Below the pieces are notes generated by a model, which was not told where the DNA came from, did not search any database, and saw nothing but the letters and a program-made list of their open reading frames with translations. DNA of 64,000 bases from Labilibaculum sp. DW002 (GTDB taxonomy: Bacteria; Bacteroidota; Bacteroidia; Bacteroidales; Marinifilaceae): the NCBI RefSeq assembly GCF_029029525.1, contig NZ_JAKJSC010000001.1, positions 1,674,001 to 1,738,000 of the forward strand, given 5' to 3'. Below, one piece after another: positions 41,336 through 51,292 of this stretch (its first letter is position 1; each line of letters begins with the position of its first letter). The position numbers and the translations under genes were made by a program.

Positions 41336-41364
41336 AAAAAGACACCTCAACAGGTGTCTTTTTC
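41336..41364 (+). terminator. Terminator of the dapB-lepB unit
   Basis: AAAAAGACACCT and AGGTGTCTTTTT pair perfectly around CAAC, followed by T-rich sequence. Confidence 0.88.
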
Positions 41365-41379
41365 TTTTGCATATTTTTC

Positions 41380-41387
41380 TATTTTTG
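41380..41387 (+). promoter_or_regulatory. -7 box of the WbqC-like gene
   Basis: TATTTTTG, a perfect TAnnTTTG, ends 27 bp before the ATG at 41415, just after the lepB terminator. Confidence 0.5.
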
Positions 41388-41414
41388 TAGCTTATTATAA
41401 GCAGTACCTATTCG

Positions 41415-42062
41415 ATGAAAAATACAAAAACCTTATTAGCCACTTCTTTTTTTGCGCCAATTCAATACTATTGTAAATTGGTTCAATATCCTGAAATATT
41501 TATTGAACAATGGGAAAACTATTCCAAACAAACGTACCGAAATCGCTGCAATATATATGGTGCTAATGGAGTTTTACCACTTTCAATTCCTGTTGTAAAA
41601 GCTACAAGCAAGAAAATATTAACGAAAGATGTAAGGATCTCCTACGATACTAACTGGCAGAAATTGCATTGGAAAGGAATAGAGGCAGCTTACAAGTCTT
41701 CTCCATTCTATGAATACTATATCGATGATTTTGAACGATTTTTCACAAAAAAATGGGATAACCTACTTGAATTCAACAAGGAAATTCAAGATGAAATTTT
41801 GGGCTTATTAGAAATTGAACCAAACATTCAATTTACAGATGACTTTATTGAATTTGGGAATTCCGAATATGATGATTATCGAAATATTATTCACCCTAAA
41901 ACGTCTAAATCAGGTATTGATCGCACATTCAATCAGGAAAAATACACACAAGTATTTGGAGATAAGCATGGATTTCAGGAAAACTTGAGCATTCTAGATT
42001 TGATTTTCAACTTAGGGCCCGACAGTTTAAGCTATCTGGAATCAAGCATTGTTGATTTGTAA
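41415..42062 (+). CDS. WbqC-like family protein
   Basis: A 215-residue protein with the conserved FFAPIQYYCKLVQY start, YRNRCNIYGANGVLPLSIPV, and a middle WQKLHWKGIEAAYKSSPFYEYY. WbqC-like proteins are common in Bacteroidota. Some are encoded in O-antigen loci and thought to be related to glycine N-acyltransferase or aminotransferase steps, but biochemical proof is limited. Encoded alone and convergent with the Nudix gene, whose 3' end it overlaps by 21 bp. Confidence 0.85.
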   Translation: MKNTKTLLATSFFAPIQYYCKLVQYPEIFIEQWENYSKQTYRNRCNIYGANGVLPLSIPVVKATSKKILTKDVRISYDTNWQKLHWKGIEAAYKSSPFYEYYIDDFERFFTKKWDNLLEFNKEIQDEILGLLEIEPNIQFTDDFIEFGNSEYDDYRNIIHPKTSKSGIDRTFNQEKYTQVFGDKHGFQENLSILDLIFNLGPDSLSYLESSIVDL

Positions 42063-42485
42063 ATAAGCTAGTACCTCTTTCATTATGATATCGTGATCGA
42101 ATGCTAATGATGGTAGATTGGGAATAGCAATCCACTGCGCTTGAGCAGCATCATCGTCACCTTTCACAACTGGTAATTCGTTACGCTCAATAATACCAGT
42201 ATAAACAACAGAAACAGTTCTACCTCTAGGATCTCTATTTACAGTACCGTAAGTTCGGTATTGCTCCAATTTAATTCCTTCAAAGCCTGTTTCTTCCTTC
42301 AGTTCCCGATAAGCAGCAGTTTCCAAATCTTCATCCATATCTACAAAGCCACCAGGAAACGCCCATTCCCCCTTAAAGGGTGGATTAGCACGCTCAATTA
42401 GCAAGACATGATACATCTGATTTGTTTTGCAAAAAATGGCACAATCGACGGTTAATGCAGGTCTTGGGTATTCGTAGGTATACAT
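42042..42485 (-). CDS. Nudix hydrolase
   Basis: A 147-residue enzyme with the complete Nudix box GGFVDMDEDLETAAYRELKEETGF in two halves around residues 44-67 (G-x5-E-x7-REL-x-EE). It hydrolyses a nucleoside diphosphate linked to another moiety. Sequence alone does not name the substrate; the YPRPALTVDCAIF start recalls members acting on ADP-ribose-type compounds. Its 3' end overlaps the convergent WbqC-like gene. The NlpC/P60 gene lies 25 bp upstream on the same strand, so the two may be co-transcribed. Confidence 0.9.
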   Translation of the reverse strand: MYTYEYPRPALTVDCAIFCKTNQMYHVLLIERANPPFKGEWAFPGGFVDMDEDLETAAYRELKEETGFEGIKLEQYRTYGTVNRDPRGRTVSVVYTGIIERNELPVVKGDDDAAQAQWIAIPNLPSLAFDHDIIMKEVLAYLQINNA

Positions 42486-42510
42486 TGGTAAATTTTGGAT
42501 TCGCTCGAAG

Positions 42511-43305
42511 CTATTTGATAATTCGCTTAATTACCCTCAGTTTATGAGTATACCGCTTCTCATCTACATTAAATATTCCAATATGATCCACATTATCAAT
42601 ACGTACTTTTCCTGAAGCATGTATAATTTTATGTCGATCCCAAATAATTCCAACATGAGTAATCTCACCTACTTCATTATCAAAAAATGCTAAATCACCT
42701 GGTAAAGCTTCTTCAACAAAAGTAAGGACCTCACCTTCTTTAACCTGTTCACTTGCGTCACGGGGTAGGCAGATACCATTTAGTTTATAAACAATTTGAC
42801 TCAAACCTGAACAATCTATACCATAAGGTGTACGCCCTCCCCATAAATAGGGTGCATTAAAATATTTCAGTGCCGATTCAATAAGAGAATCTCGAAGTTC
42901 CTCAGGCTTTTTTCCATTGGATGAAACCACGCCTTGATAATGATACAGTTTATCGGCAAGCATGAAAGTTTTCTTCTCTAAATCACAAAATGGGAATGAG
43001 CTTCCCGGAACAATTAACTTGTTAGAATAATCTGCTTCTTGAAAAACCAAATTAAAAGTATCATTGGCAACTACAGGAAAATTCTTGTTCAATTGATTGA
43101 ATAAATCCTCTTCAATTGGACTAATCATTTTATTGTCAATCCAACCTTCATAATTATCGAAAGCAAGCTTAACTTTCGACCATTTTTCAGTTACCTCAGT
43201 TATTTCAAAATGTTCGCCAAAAAGAACTTGACTAACCATTTCACTTTTTTCAGTTGGTTCACTTCGAACAGGAATGATACTTAAATCAGAAATGCCATAA
43301 GTCAT
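42511..43305 (-). CDS. NlpC/P60 peptidoglycan endopeptidase with SH3 region
   Basis: A 264-residue protein. Residues 1-125 contain bacterial SH3-like segments (SIIPVRSEPTEKSEMVSQVLFGE, as two parts). The NlpC/P60 catalytic domain follows, with C165 in YGIDCSGLSQ, H217 in ITHVGI and a third His near 229 in IIHASG. Such enzymes cut D-Glu-diaminopimelate bonds in the cell wall, in turnover or recycling (compare YkfC). No signal peptide is seen, so it may act on recycled cytoplasmic muropeptides. It is upstream of the Nudix gene. Confidence 0.88.
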   Translation of the reverse strand: MTYGISDLSIIPVRSEPTEKSEMVSQVLFGEHFEITEVTEKWSKVKLAFDNYEGWIDNKMISPIEEDLFNQLNKNFPVVANDTFNLVFQEADYSNKLIVPGSSFPFCDLEKKTFMLADKLYHYQGVVSSNGKKPEELRDSLIESALKYFNAPYLWGGRTPYGIDCSGLSQIVYKLNGICLPRDASEQVKEGEVLTFVEEALPGDLAFFDNEVGEITHVGIIWDRHKIIHASGKVRIDNVDHIGIFNVDEKRYTHKLRVIKRIIK

Positions 43306-43486
43306 TTATTGCTCTCTTTTTTATCTTATCAATCAAATATAAAAAATAAAATTATGTATTCACATCTGACCCTGCAAAATTGCCAATAAAATAGCACATC
43401 TAAAAGAAAGCTCGAATTGTTTTCATCCCCAAAATATTCCCTTATTTTTATATGCAAAATATACCCTACACAAATAAGCATCAGAA

Positions 43487-45610
43487 ATGAGTAAATATTT
43501 AAGGTGGATTCGACAAAATTTAAACAATATCTATCGGTTTTTGATTACATCAATGACCATTATCTTAATAAGCTTACTTTTTCCTAATCTTGGTAATTTC
43601 AAGTACGAATATCAAAAAGGGAAGCCATGGATGCATGAAACGCTAATTGCTCCTTTTGATTTTGCGATTCTAAAAACAGACAGCGAAGTACTTCAAGAAA
43701 AAGATAGTATCTTAAATAAATTCTATCCTTTCTTTACCATTGATCCTTCTGTTTTCGAAAAGGTTACAGAAGAATTCAATACTGATTTTGATAAGAAATG
43801 GAAAAAATTCGTTAGCTCAAAATCCTTCCAAAAAAGTAATAAATCGAAAAATAGCATTCAGAGAGAGCATGATAAAATAAAAGAGTATCTCTTAAGCTAT
43901 TTCAAAAACATTTACGATACCGGAGTTGCAAATCTTCAAAATGAGTTGAAAGAAATTGGATTTAAAGAACCCGAGTACATTAACAAATCGGTAAACAACT
44001 TAAACGAAGTTGTAGCTACATCTATCATCTACACACCCAAAAGTGCCTATCAATATTTTGCAAATAAAAGCAAATCTGACTATTCTTCATCCATCTATCA
44101 GAGTTTTATTCAAGAATTAAATATTGATTCTTACCTCATGCCTAATCTTTTCTATGACAAAACAATGTCGGATCAGGTTAAAACTAGCATGCTCGCAAAT
44201 GTATCTCTATCGAAAGGAATTGTTGAATCGGGTACTCGAATTGTGTTGGTTGGCGATGTTATTGATGATGAAACGTTCATTGTTTTAGAATCATTGAAGA
44301 AAGACTATGAAAATATACTGGGCTCTTCTCAAAGTCATTATTTAATTGTAATTGGCCAATGTTTACTAATCATATCCTGTATTGTTTTACTCTTTTTATA
44401 CTTGCGGAATTTTAGAAGACAAATTTTACATGATAACAAAAAACTATTGTTTATACTTCTTTTTGTATTGCTCTATGTTGCAATTACAACCTTAGTTCTT
44501 AATTTCCCAAGGGTAAATGTTTACATCATTCCATTTGCATTGATAACCATAGTTGTAAGAACTTTAATGGATAGTAGAACTGCTCTTTTTGTTTTTATCA
44601 TTACCGTATTACTTACTGGTTTTCTTGCTCCTAATGGCTTTGAATTTGTATTCCTTCAACTTTCGGCAGGAATTATGGCCATTTACAGTCTGCCAAGACT
44701 CGAACGTCGTGGACAGCTTGTACTTACTGGCATCATCACCTTTCTAACATACAGTATTGTTTACTTTGCATTTGCCATAACTCAAGAAACAAATATTGCT
44801 GATATCAAATGGGAAAACTTTATGTTTTTTGCCATTAATGGTCTATTCCTGACCTTTTCGTACTCTTTAATTTACATTTTCGAAAAACTATTTGGTTTCC
44901 TTTCGGATGTAACGCTAATTGAATTATCCAATCAAAATCATCCTCTGCTTAGACAATTAACGCAATATTCTCCTGGAACCTTTCAGCATTCTCTGCAAGT
45001 TGCTAATTTAGCTGAAGCTGCCATTAATCAGATTGGTGGAAATCCATTACTTGTTCGTACGGGAGCACTGTATCATGATATAGGGAAAATGAAACACCCT
45101 ATTTATTTCATTGAAAATCAACTATCCAATACAAATCCGCATGATAAACTTGAGTTTGATAAAAGTGCACAGATCATAACAGACCATGTAAAATATGGTG
45201 TTAAAGTGGCAAAAAAGCATAAACTGCCGCAACAAATTATTGATTTTATCGAAACTCATCACGGAGCTGGAAGGGTACAATATTTCTACACCTCTTTTAA
45301 AAACAAATATCCCGATAAGGAAATAGATGAAGAGAAATTCACCTATCCTGGTCCAGATCCATTTACGAAAGAAACTGCTGTTTTAATGATGGCTGACTCT
45401 GTTGAAGCTGCCTCTAGAAGCCTAAAAGAGAAAACCCCTGAGACAATTCGAGATCTTATCAATAGTATTATTGACAAGCAAGTCAGTCAAAATCGTTTTC
45501 AAAATGCTGATATCACATTTAAAAATGTAAATCAGGTGAAGGAAATATTCACAAATGCATTGATCAACGTATATCATGCGAGGATTGAATATCCTAAAGA
45601 AAATAAATAA
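43487..45610 (+). CDS. 7TM-HD phosphodiesterase (PgpH-type, likely c-di-AMP)
   Basis: A 707-residue membrane protein. One transmembrane helix (about 16-36) and a large extracytoplasmic domain (7TMR-HDED, to about 280) are followed by seven transmembrane helices (about 285-480) and a cytoplasmic HD domain with HSLQVANLAEAA, H530-D531 in LYHDIGKMKHP, and a second THHG region. PgpH proteins of this plan degrade cyclic di-AMP, an osmolyte and cell-wall signal, to pApA. Stand-alone gene with a terminator. Confidence 0.9.
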   Translation: MSKYLRWIRQNLNNIYRFLITSMTIILISLLFPNLGNFKYEYQKGKPWMHETLIAPFDFAILKTDSEVLQEKDSILNKFYPFFTIDPSVFEKVTEEFNTDFDKKWKKFVSSKSFQKSNKSKNSIQREHDKIKEYLLSYFKNIYDTGVANLQNELKEIGFKEPEYINKSVNNLNEVVATSIIYTPKSAYQYFANKSKSDYSSSIYQSFIQELNIDSYLMPNLFYDKTMSDQVKTSMLANVSLSKGIVESGTRIVLVGDVIDDETFIVLESLKKDYENILGSSQSHYLIVIGQCLLIISCIVLLFLYLRNFRRQILHDNKKLLFILLFVLLYVAITTLVLNFPRVNVYIIPFALITIVVRTLMDSRTALFVFIITVLLTGFLAPNGFEFVFLQLSAGIMAIYSLPRLERRGQLVLTGIITFLTYSIVYFAFAITQETNIADIKWENFMFFAINGLFLTFSYSLIYIFEKLFGFLSDVTLIELSNQNHPLLRQLTQYSPGTFQHSLQVANLAEAAINQIGGNPLLVRTGALYHDIGKMKHPIYFIENQLSNTNPHDKLEFDKSAQIITDHVKYGVKVAKKHKLPQQIIDFIETHHGAGRVQYFYTSFKNKYPDKEIDEEKFTYPGPDPFTKETAVLMMADSVEAASRSLKEKTPETIRDLINSIIDKQVSQNRFQNADITFKNVNQVKEIFTNALINVYHARIEYPKENK

Positions 45611-45629
45611 AGTCAAAGTATAAACAATT

Positions 45630-45680
45630 AAAGTTTCCACTCTTTTTTAACCAAAAAAAGTATGGAAACTTTTTTTTTAT
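45630..45680 (+). terminator. Terminator after the 7TM-HD gene
   Basis: AAAGTTTCCA and TGGAAACTTT enclose a second pairing of TTTTTT with AAAAAA. A nine-T run follows. Confidence 0.85.
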
Positions 45681-45883
45681 GAAAAAGCTAAATAAATCAA
45701 TATAAAAGACTGTTAACAAGTCCCCTAATCATTTTTTTTGCATTCCATTTTTTTGTAACTTATAGGTATCATCATAGGCTTTATGCTTATCCATAAAGAC
45801 CGATCCGTTCTGACAAACCTAGGGAATAATTCGCATTAATATACCAGAGAAGCACAGTATCTTAAACTCAAAACCCTTCTATT

Positions 45884-47536
45884 ATGATACGAAAAACTAT
45901 ATTTTTATTTAGCCTGATTATCTCTATCACGATTGCATTTTCATGTCAACAAAATAAAAAAACAGAAGAAAAGAAAGCTTACGATACGGTAATGCAGCGT
46001 AAATTGGCCAATTATGCCAAAGTTAAATTATCGGCAGATATAAGTACTTTATCGGCAAATCAGATTAAGCTATTTTCGGAATTAATTAGAGCAGCCAATG
46101 CGATTGATGATATTTATTGGCTTCAGGCTTATGGTGACAAAAATAAGTTATTAGATGAAATTACCGATACAGACATGAAGGAATACGCCATGATTAATTA
46201 TGGCCCATGGGATAGACTAGACGGATTCATACCTTTTACGGAAGACTTTCCTCCAAGGCCATTAGGCTTAGGCTTTTTCCCCAATGACATTAATCAGGAA
46301 GAGTTTTTCGCGTTAAAAGATGATGCAAAATACAATCCCTTCACAAGTTTGCAGCGTACCAACGATGGCTTACTAAAAGTGATTCCGTTTCACACAGCAT
46401 ACCAGTCTCATATTCAAAATGCAACTACTCACATCAAAAATGCTGCGCAGCTAACCGAATCTGAAACTTTCAAGGAGTATTTACTTCAGCGTGCTGAGGA
46501 TTTACTTGTTGATGATTTTGATAAAAGTGATCATCTTTGGATGAAATTATCTGACAATCCAATTGATTTTATAGCCGGTCCAATTTCAAATACTGAAGAT
46601 CATCTTATTTGGTCAAAATACTCTTATGGAGCTTTTATTCTTCTGCGAAATGAAGCCTGGACGAAAGACGTAGAAAAGTACGCTTCTCTTTTGCCTTACC
46701 TACAAAAAAACTTACCTGTTGGTGATGATTACAAAACAGAAACTCCATCAGGGTCGGCAAACATTGCAATTTACGATGTATTGTACAATGCGGGATATTG
46801 CAATGCAGGAAACAAACTAATCGGTTTAAACTTACCAATTGGAACCAATCATGTTAATTGTGCTAGAAAACTATATTTCAAAAATGTAATGCAAGCTAAA
46901 TTTGATAAAATATTACAACCAATAACAAATTTAGTAATAGATGAAAACCAACGTAAACATGTTACCTTCAAATCTTTTTTCTTAAACACTATATTTTATG
47001 AAATAAGTAATAGTTTAGGTATTTCGGAAACAATTAATGGAAAAGGTACCGTTAAAGATGCCTTAAAGGAACATCACAATGTAATTGCTGAATTAAAAAA
47101 TGATGTATTACGAATGTTTTTCATAGATCAGCTGCACGAAATGCGAGAAATAAAAGATGCTGAACTTATGGATAATTATGTTACCTATATGGCAGATGTT
47201 TTTCGATCGATTCGCTTTGGTGTTACAGATTCACAAGGAGTAGCTAACATGATTCGTTTTTATTACTTCCAGGAACATGAAGCATTCAAATACAATCACA
47301 AGAGTAAAACCTATAAGGTGAATTTGTATAAAATGAAAAAAGCCATTGAATCCTTGTCGTCCACAATTCTTGAAATACAAGGTAATGGAGATTATGAAGC
47401 TGCAGCTAATCTTATTAAAGAGAAAGGTTACATTCATACTGAATTACTGCAGGACTTGTATCGCATTCAACGAGCAAAAATTCCAAAAGACTTGGTTTAC
47501 GATCAGGGAGAAAAAGTTATTCTCTCCGACAACTAA
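45884..47536 (+). CDS. M49 (dipeptidyl peptidase III-like) lipoprotein lacking zinc histidines
   Basis: A 550-residue lipoprotein (lipobox AFSC, C21) that aligns along its length with the distant dipeptidyl-peptidase III-like (M49) family of Bacteroidota. Landmarks are MINYGPWDRLDGF, ETPSGSANIAIYDVLYNAGYCNAG in parts, INGKGTVKDALKEHH and the end DLYRIQRAKIP. The family's zinc helix HExxHGLG is here Y372-E-I-S-N376-S-L-G: both zinc histidines are replaced (codons TAT and AAT, each one base from CAT), while the glutamate remains. The second motif EExKAD reads AELKND. The frame is intact, so selection keeps the protein; it is probably a binding pseudoenzyme. Anchored in an envelope membrane. Confidence 0.82.
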   Translation: MIRKTIFLFSLIISITIAFSCQQNKKTEEKKAYDTVMQRKLANYAKVKLSADISTLSANQIKLFSELIRAANAIDDIYWLQAYGDKNKLLDEITDTDMKEYAMINYGPWDRLDGFIPFTEDFPPRPLGLGFFPNDINQEEFFALKDDAKYNPFTSLQRTNDGLLKVIPFHTAYQSHIQNATTHIKNAAQLTESETFKEYLLQRAEDLLVDDFDKSDHLWMKLSDNPIDFIAGPISNTEDHLIWSKYSYGAFILLRNEAWTKDVEKYASLLPYLQKNLPVGDDYKTETPSGSANIAIYDVLYNAGYCNAGNKLIGLNLPIGTNHVNCARKLYFKNVMQAKFDKILQPITNLVIDENQRKHVTFKSFFLNTIFYEISNSLGISETINGKGTVKDALKEHHNVIAELKNDVLRMFFIDQLHEMREIKDAELMDNYVTYMADVFRSIRFGVTDSQGVANMIRFYYFQEHEAFKYNHKSKTYKVNLYKMKKAIESLSSTILEIQGNGDYEAAANLIKEKGYIHTELLQDLYRIQRAKIPKDLVYDQGEKVILSDN

Positions 47537-47545
47537 TTTAAAGAC

Positions 47546-47577
47546 AAAAAAAGGCACTTGGGCGGTGCCTTTTTTTT
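47546..47577 (+). terminator. Terminator of the M49-like gene
   Basis: GGCAC and GTGCC with flanking A and T runs form the stem around TTGGGCG, followed by eight T. Confidence 0.85.
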
Positions 47578-47647
47578 AATTCCTTTATCTAGCTGAAAGA
47601 TTTATCATATATTTGAACTTTATCTATAAATTGAAAAGATTCGCCCA

Positions 47648-50038
47648 ATGATTCGCCTGGCTCTCCTCTCTGTATTTCTGTTCCTTACTATGAATAGTAG
47701 TGCACAAAAAGTTACCATTTTTGACATCAGCTCTAAAAAAGTAATTGAAAATGTTTACATTTTTAATTCTAAAAATTCTGTCTTATCTGATGCATCAGGA
47801 GAAGCTAATCTATCTGGATTTTCAAAAAGTGAAATCATCTACTTTCAACATCCAGCCTATAAAAATATCGAATTAAGTTTTGATGATATCACTAAACTTT
47901 CATTCAATATTCAATTGCAATCAGATATATTTCCAATTAATGAAATTCTTATTTCTGCTAACAAATGGGAACAAAAAAGAAGTGAAATACCACTTAAGAT
48001 TGCCCATATCAGCAAAGAAATAATAAGCCACAGTACAGCACAAACTAGTGCCGACCTACTAAAAGAAAGTAATCAAGTTTACATCCAAAAAAGTCAATTA
48101 GGAGGTGGAAGTCCTATGATAAGGGGATTTTCAGCGAATAGAGTTTTACTTGTATTGGATGGCATTCGTTTGAACAATGCAATTTACAGAAGTGGTAATT
48201 TACAAAACGTAATCAATATCGATCCTAATAGTCTGGAGTCTGCTGAAGTAATTCTAGGTCCTGGTTCTATAATTTACGGCAGTGATGCAATTGGTGGTGT
48301 TATGGATTTTCATACGATTAACCCACTCCTGTCGACCTCTAAAAAAGCAAATTTTAAGCTTAACTATAAATCACGATATTCTTCTGCGAATAAGGAGATC
48401 ATGAACCATGCTAATTATAATTTTGGCAAAGCGAAATTAGCTTTTGCAGGAAGTGTAAGCTATAGTGATTTTTCAGATTTAAAAATGGGAAGCGATGGGC
48501 CAGATGACTACCTTCGCCCGGAATATGCATCCAGACAGAATGGAGAAGATAAAATTGTAAAAAACACAGATTCTCGAAAGCAAATTAACAGTGCTTACTC
48601 TCAACTAAACTTACTGCAGAAAATTCGTTTCAAAGCTTCCAACAACTTAGATTTCCTTTACAACTTTCAGCTATCTGAAACTTCTAATATTCCTCGTTAC
48701 GACAGATTAATACAGTACTCTGATGAGAATTTAAAATATGCAGAATGGTACTACGGTCCACAAAACCTTCAATTGCATGGATTTCAAATAAAAAATTCAA
48801 AATCAAATCTATTCTACGATTCATTTAAAGTAATCTCTGCCTATCAAAATTATAAAGAGAGTCGATACAGCAGAAGCTTTAACTCCTCTTCTTTGAAGGC
48901 CAGAACCGAAAACCTAAACATCTACTCGGTAAATGCTGATGCTGAAAAACAGATTAATAAGTCGTTCCATTTTTATTATGGCAGCGAATGGACCTATAAC
49001 AAATTAAAATCAAAAGGAAATAGCACCAACATACTGACAGACGAAAAATCTGCAATTGCGAGTAGATATCCCAACAATTCCAGTTATTCTAGCTTTGCTA
49101 TTTATTCGAACTTAAAATGGAAACTAGATCCCAAATGGACCTTAAACACGGGTATTCGCTATTCCCATGTGTGGATCAAGTCAAAACTTGATGACACATT
49201 CTACAATTTTCCATTTGAAAACCTCGATTTATCCACTGGTTCTATTAATGGAGGAATTGGTGTTAGTCACCAATCTGATAAAGGATGGCTGCTTAAATTA
49301 AATGCAACAAGCGGTTTTCGCGCTCCTAACATTGATGACATAGGCAAAGTGTTTGATTCAGAACCTGGGAAAGTAATTGTCCCAAATAAAAACTTAAAAC
49401 CTGAGTATGTTTATAATTTTGAGTTTAACTTGAGTAAAACCTTCAATAACAAACTCTTCCTTGATCTTAACACCTTTTATTCTTTCTTAGACAATGCGAT
49501 GACCAGACAAGATTTTTCCTTCAACGGTCAAAGTACAATGATTTATGACGGTGTTGAAAGCGATATACAGGCTATTGTTAATACAGATAATGCTAGGGTT
49601 TGGGGTGGAAATATTAGTGCCATACTTAAATTAACAGATCAATTCTCAGTAAAATCGAATCTAAACATTACAAAAGGGGAATATAAAGATGGCAGTCCAG
49701 TAAGACACGTCCCCCCTATTTTTGGGAATTTTTCCCTAAACTATAAATCGAATAGGCTTCGAAGTCAACTAATTTTTGAATTTAATGATGAAATTTCCTA
49801 CAATAATTTAGCAGATACGGAAAAAGACAAAGACTACTTGTACGCAAAAAATGAAAAAGGTCTTCCTTACACTCCTTCTTGGGCAATTGTAAGCCTCAAA
49901 AACACAATTACAATAAGTAAACGATTTAGCACTAACATAAGCCTTGAAAATATCTTAAACAAGCGATACAGACCATATTCATCTGGCATTAGTTCTGCAG
50001 GTAGGAATTTTGTACTGGGGATTAGTTATAAAATATAA
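47648..50038 (+). CDS. TonB-dependent outer-membrane receptor
   Basis: A 796-residue receptor with a signal peptide (1-19, NSSAQ), a short carboxypeptidase-regulatory-like N-domain (about 20-95), a plug (about 115-225, with GSPMIRGFSANRVLLVLDGIR, IYGSDAIGGVMDF), and a 22-stranded barrel ending ISYKI. The pattern NIDDIGKVFDSEPGKVIVPN and NLKPEYVYNFE is characteristic of haem/haemoglobin-type receptors (HmuR-like), though the ligand could be another siderophore-like compound. It is encoded alone; no haem lyase or ABC transporter genes lie near. Confidence 0.88.
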   Translation: MIRLALLSVFLFLTMNSSAQKVTIFDISSKKVIENVYIFNSKNSVLSDASGEANLSGFSKSEIIYFQHPAYKNIELSFDDITKLSFNIQLQSDIFPINEILISANKWEQKRSEIPLKIAHISKEIISHSTAQTSADLLKESNQVYIQKSQLGGGSPMIRGFSANRVLLVLDGIRLNNAIYRSGNLQNVINIDPNSLESAEVILGPGSIIYGSDAIGGVMDFHTINPLLSTSKKANFKLNYKSRYSSANKEIMNHANYNFGKAKLAFAGSVSYSDFSDLKMGSDGPDDYLRPEYASRQNGEDKIVKNTDSRKQINSAYSQLNLLQKIRFKASNNLDFLYNFQLSETSNIPRYDRLIQYSDENLKYAEWYYGPQNLQLHGFQIKNSKSNLFYDSFKVISAYQNYKESRYSRSFNSSSLKARTENLNIYSVNADAEKQINKSFHFYYGSEWTYNKLKSKGNSTNILTDEKSAIASRYPNNSSYSSFAIYSNLKWKLDPKWTLNTGIRYSHVWIKSKLDDTFYNFPFENLDLSTGSINGGIGVSHQSDKGWLLKLNATSGFRAPNIDDIGKVFDSEPGKVIVPNKNLKPEYVYNFEFNLSKTFNNKLFLDLNTFYSFLDNAMTRQDFSFNGQSTMIYDGVESDIQAIVNTDNARVWGGNISAILKLTDQFSVKSNLNITKGEYKDGSPVRHVPPIFGNFSLNYKSNRLRSQLIFEFNDEISYNNLADTEKDKDYLYAKNEKGLPYTPSWAIVSLKNTITISKRFSTNISLENILNKRYRPYSSGISSAGRNFVLGISYKI

Positions 50039-50386
50039 ATTCTTCCATTATATCAACAACTAATTCCATCCGTAAAAGATGATTTGTGCTTACTTAAAAG
50101 CTCTTCTGCCCTAAATTGAAGCTTACCAAATATGCAACTTCCTAGTTAATACTTCTTTGACTGTTGCTTAAGCTTATGATATCATAAAAATTTATTATTT
50201 TTCCTCTTAAATAATTGTAATCCATATCAGTTACTTAAATTTCTATTAGTTTAAAACTTACAAGCAATTCTTCTTTTTTAGACGTGATTAAGAATTTAAA
50301 TCTAAAAATGTAACTCCATTAAACTCTAATTTTAATAGAAATAATCAATCGTTTCTGTTGCCCTTTTCAGGACATGAAAGAACAAA
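50039..50386. other. Intergenic region between convergent units
   Basis: About 350 bp of A/T-rich sequence after the TonB receptor, with no coding frame of interest and no obvious terminator for the plus-strand gene. Confidence 0.4.
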
Positions 50387-50414
50387 AAAGAGCCGAACTT
50401 ACGTCCGGCTCTTT
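50387..50414 (-). terminator. Terminator of the SusCD operon
   Basis: AAAGAGCCG and CGGCTCTTT pair perfectly around a 10-base loop. It stands 20 bp after the last lipoprotein gene on the minus strand, followed by a T run. Confidence 0.85.
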
Positions 50415-50434
50415 AATTATATTAAAACCATACA

Positions 50435-51265
50435 CTAACTTCCAAATTCTGGAACTAATGTACATGTATAGTCACTACCTGATTTTACAATCTTTACAAA
50501 TCTATATCCAGAACCTGTTGGATAAGTACCCGCAAGAGAATCATCAAATGCTGCAGTAAAAAACTGATTTGTTTGATCAGCAAAACCAATTCTTATTGTA
50601 AAGTTGATCATTTCTGTATCAACACTATAAGGATCAAGCTCAGCATAATAAACACCATCAGGCTGATCATCAGTCAAAACTGTAATTTCAGGATTTGCAC
50701 CAGTTGCACCAGCCCAACCTGACCATTCAGCAGTTACAGCTTCATCAATGATCATCAAGTCCCAATCATCATCATGATTGTCCCATTCAAAAGATACAGT
50801 AAGTCCGCCTGCAACGTTCTTATTAACCACTGTTAAATCCAAATTAGGATAAACAGTTTGTGGGTTAATCGTGTACTCTGTTGCCAAATCAAAAATACCG
50901 AATTCTAAATTTAATGCCTCACCATCTTCAGGAAGATTATCTGCAGTAAAAGCAACAGAAATTTGCCCTGTTTTAGTATAAGCTGGGATTGTTACTGGCT
51001 CAAATGAAAAATCATGATCGTCAGCATCACCTGTCGCTTGAACCGTGAAAGTAATATCATGGTCAAGCATTCTATCAAGTGTTATCGTGTAGTCAATTGT
51101 TTCACCTTCCATAATCTCAGTTCCTGAGAAATCTGTAGTGAAAGTTGCTATAGGATAGGTGTCTGTACTTTGTGGCGCCTCAACATCTTGGTCATAACAA
51201 GAGCTTAGAGCAATCAACATAAAGAAAGCACCTAAAATATTATATATTAAACTTTTTCTCATCAT
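50435..51265 (-). CDS. SusCD-linked surface lipoprotein with Calx-beta-like fold
   Basis: A 276-residue lipoprotein (lipobox ALSSC, C23). The middle segment FSGTEIMEGETIDYTITLDRML resembles Calx-beta/Ig-like beta sandwich repeats. The C-terminal half is acidic, with EWDNHDDDWDLMIIDE, and ends TCTLVPEF. I recognise no catalytic motif. It is the last of four co-oriented genes and is probably an accessory binding protein on the cell surface. Its C-terminal end VKSGSDYTCTLVPE resembles that of the preceding lipoprotein (EYDCTFTPVN), so the two may share a terminal domain. Confidence 0.75.
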   Translation of the reverse strand: MMRKSLIYNILGAFFMLIALSSCYDQDVEAPQSTDTYPIATFTTDFSGTEIMEGETIDYTITLDRMLDHDITFTVQATGDADDHDFSFEPVTIPAYTKTGQISVAFTADNLPEDGEALNLEFGIFDLATEYTINPQTVYPNLDLTVVNKNVAGGLTVSFEWDNHDDDWDLMIIDEAVTAEWSGWAGATGANPEITVLTDDQPDGVYYAELDPYSVDTEMINFTIRIGFADQTNQFFTAAFDDSLAGTYPTGSGYRFVKIVKSGSDYTCTLVPEFGS

Positions 51266-51292
51266 TCTTTTTTTTAATTAGAATTTAAATGA

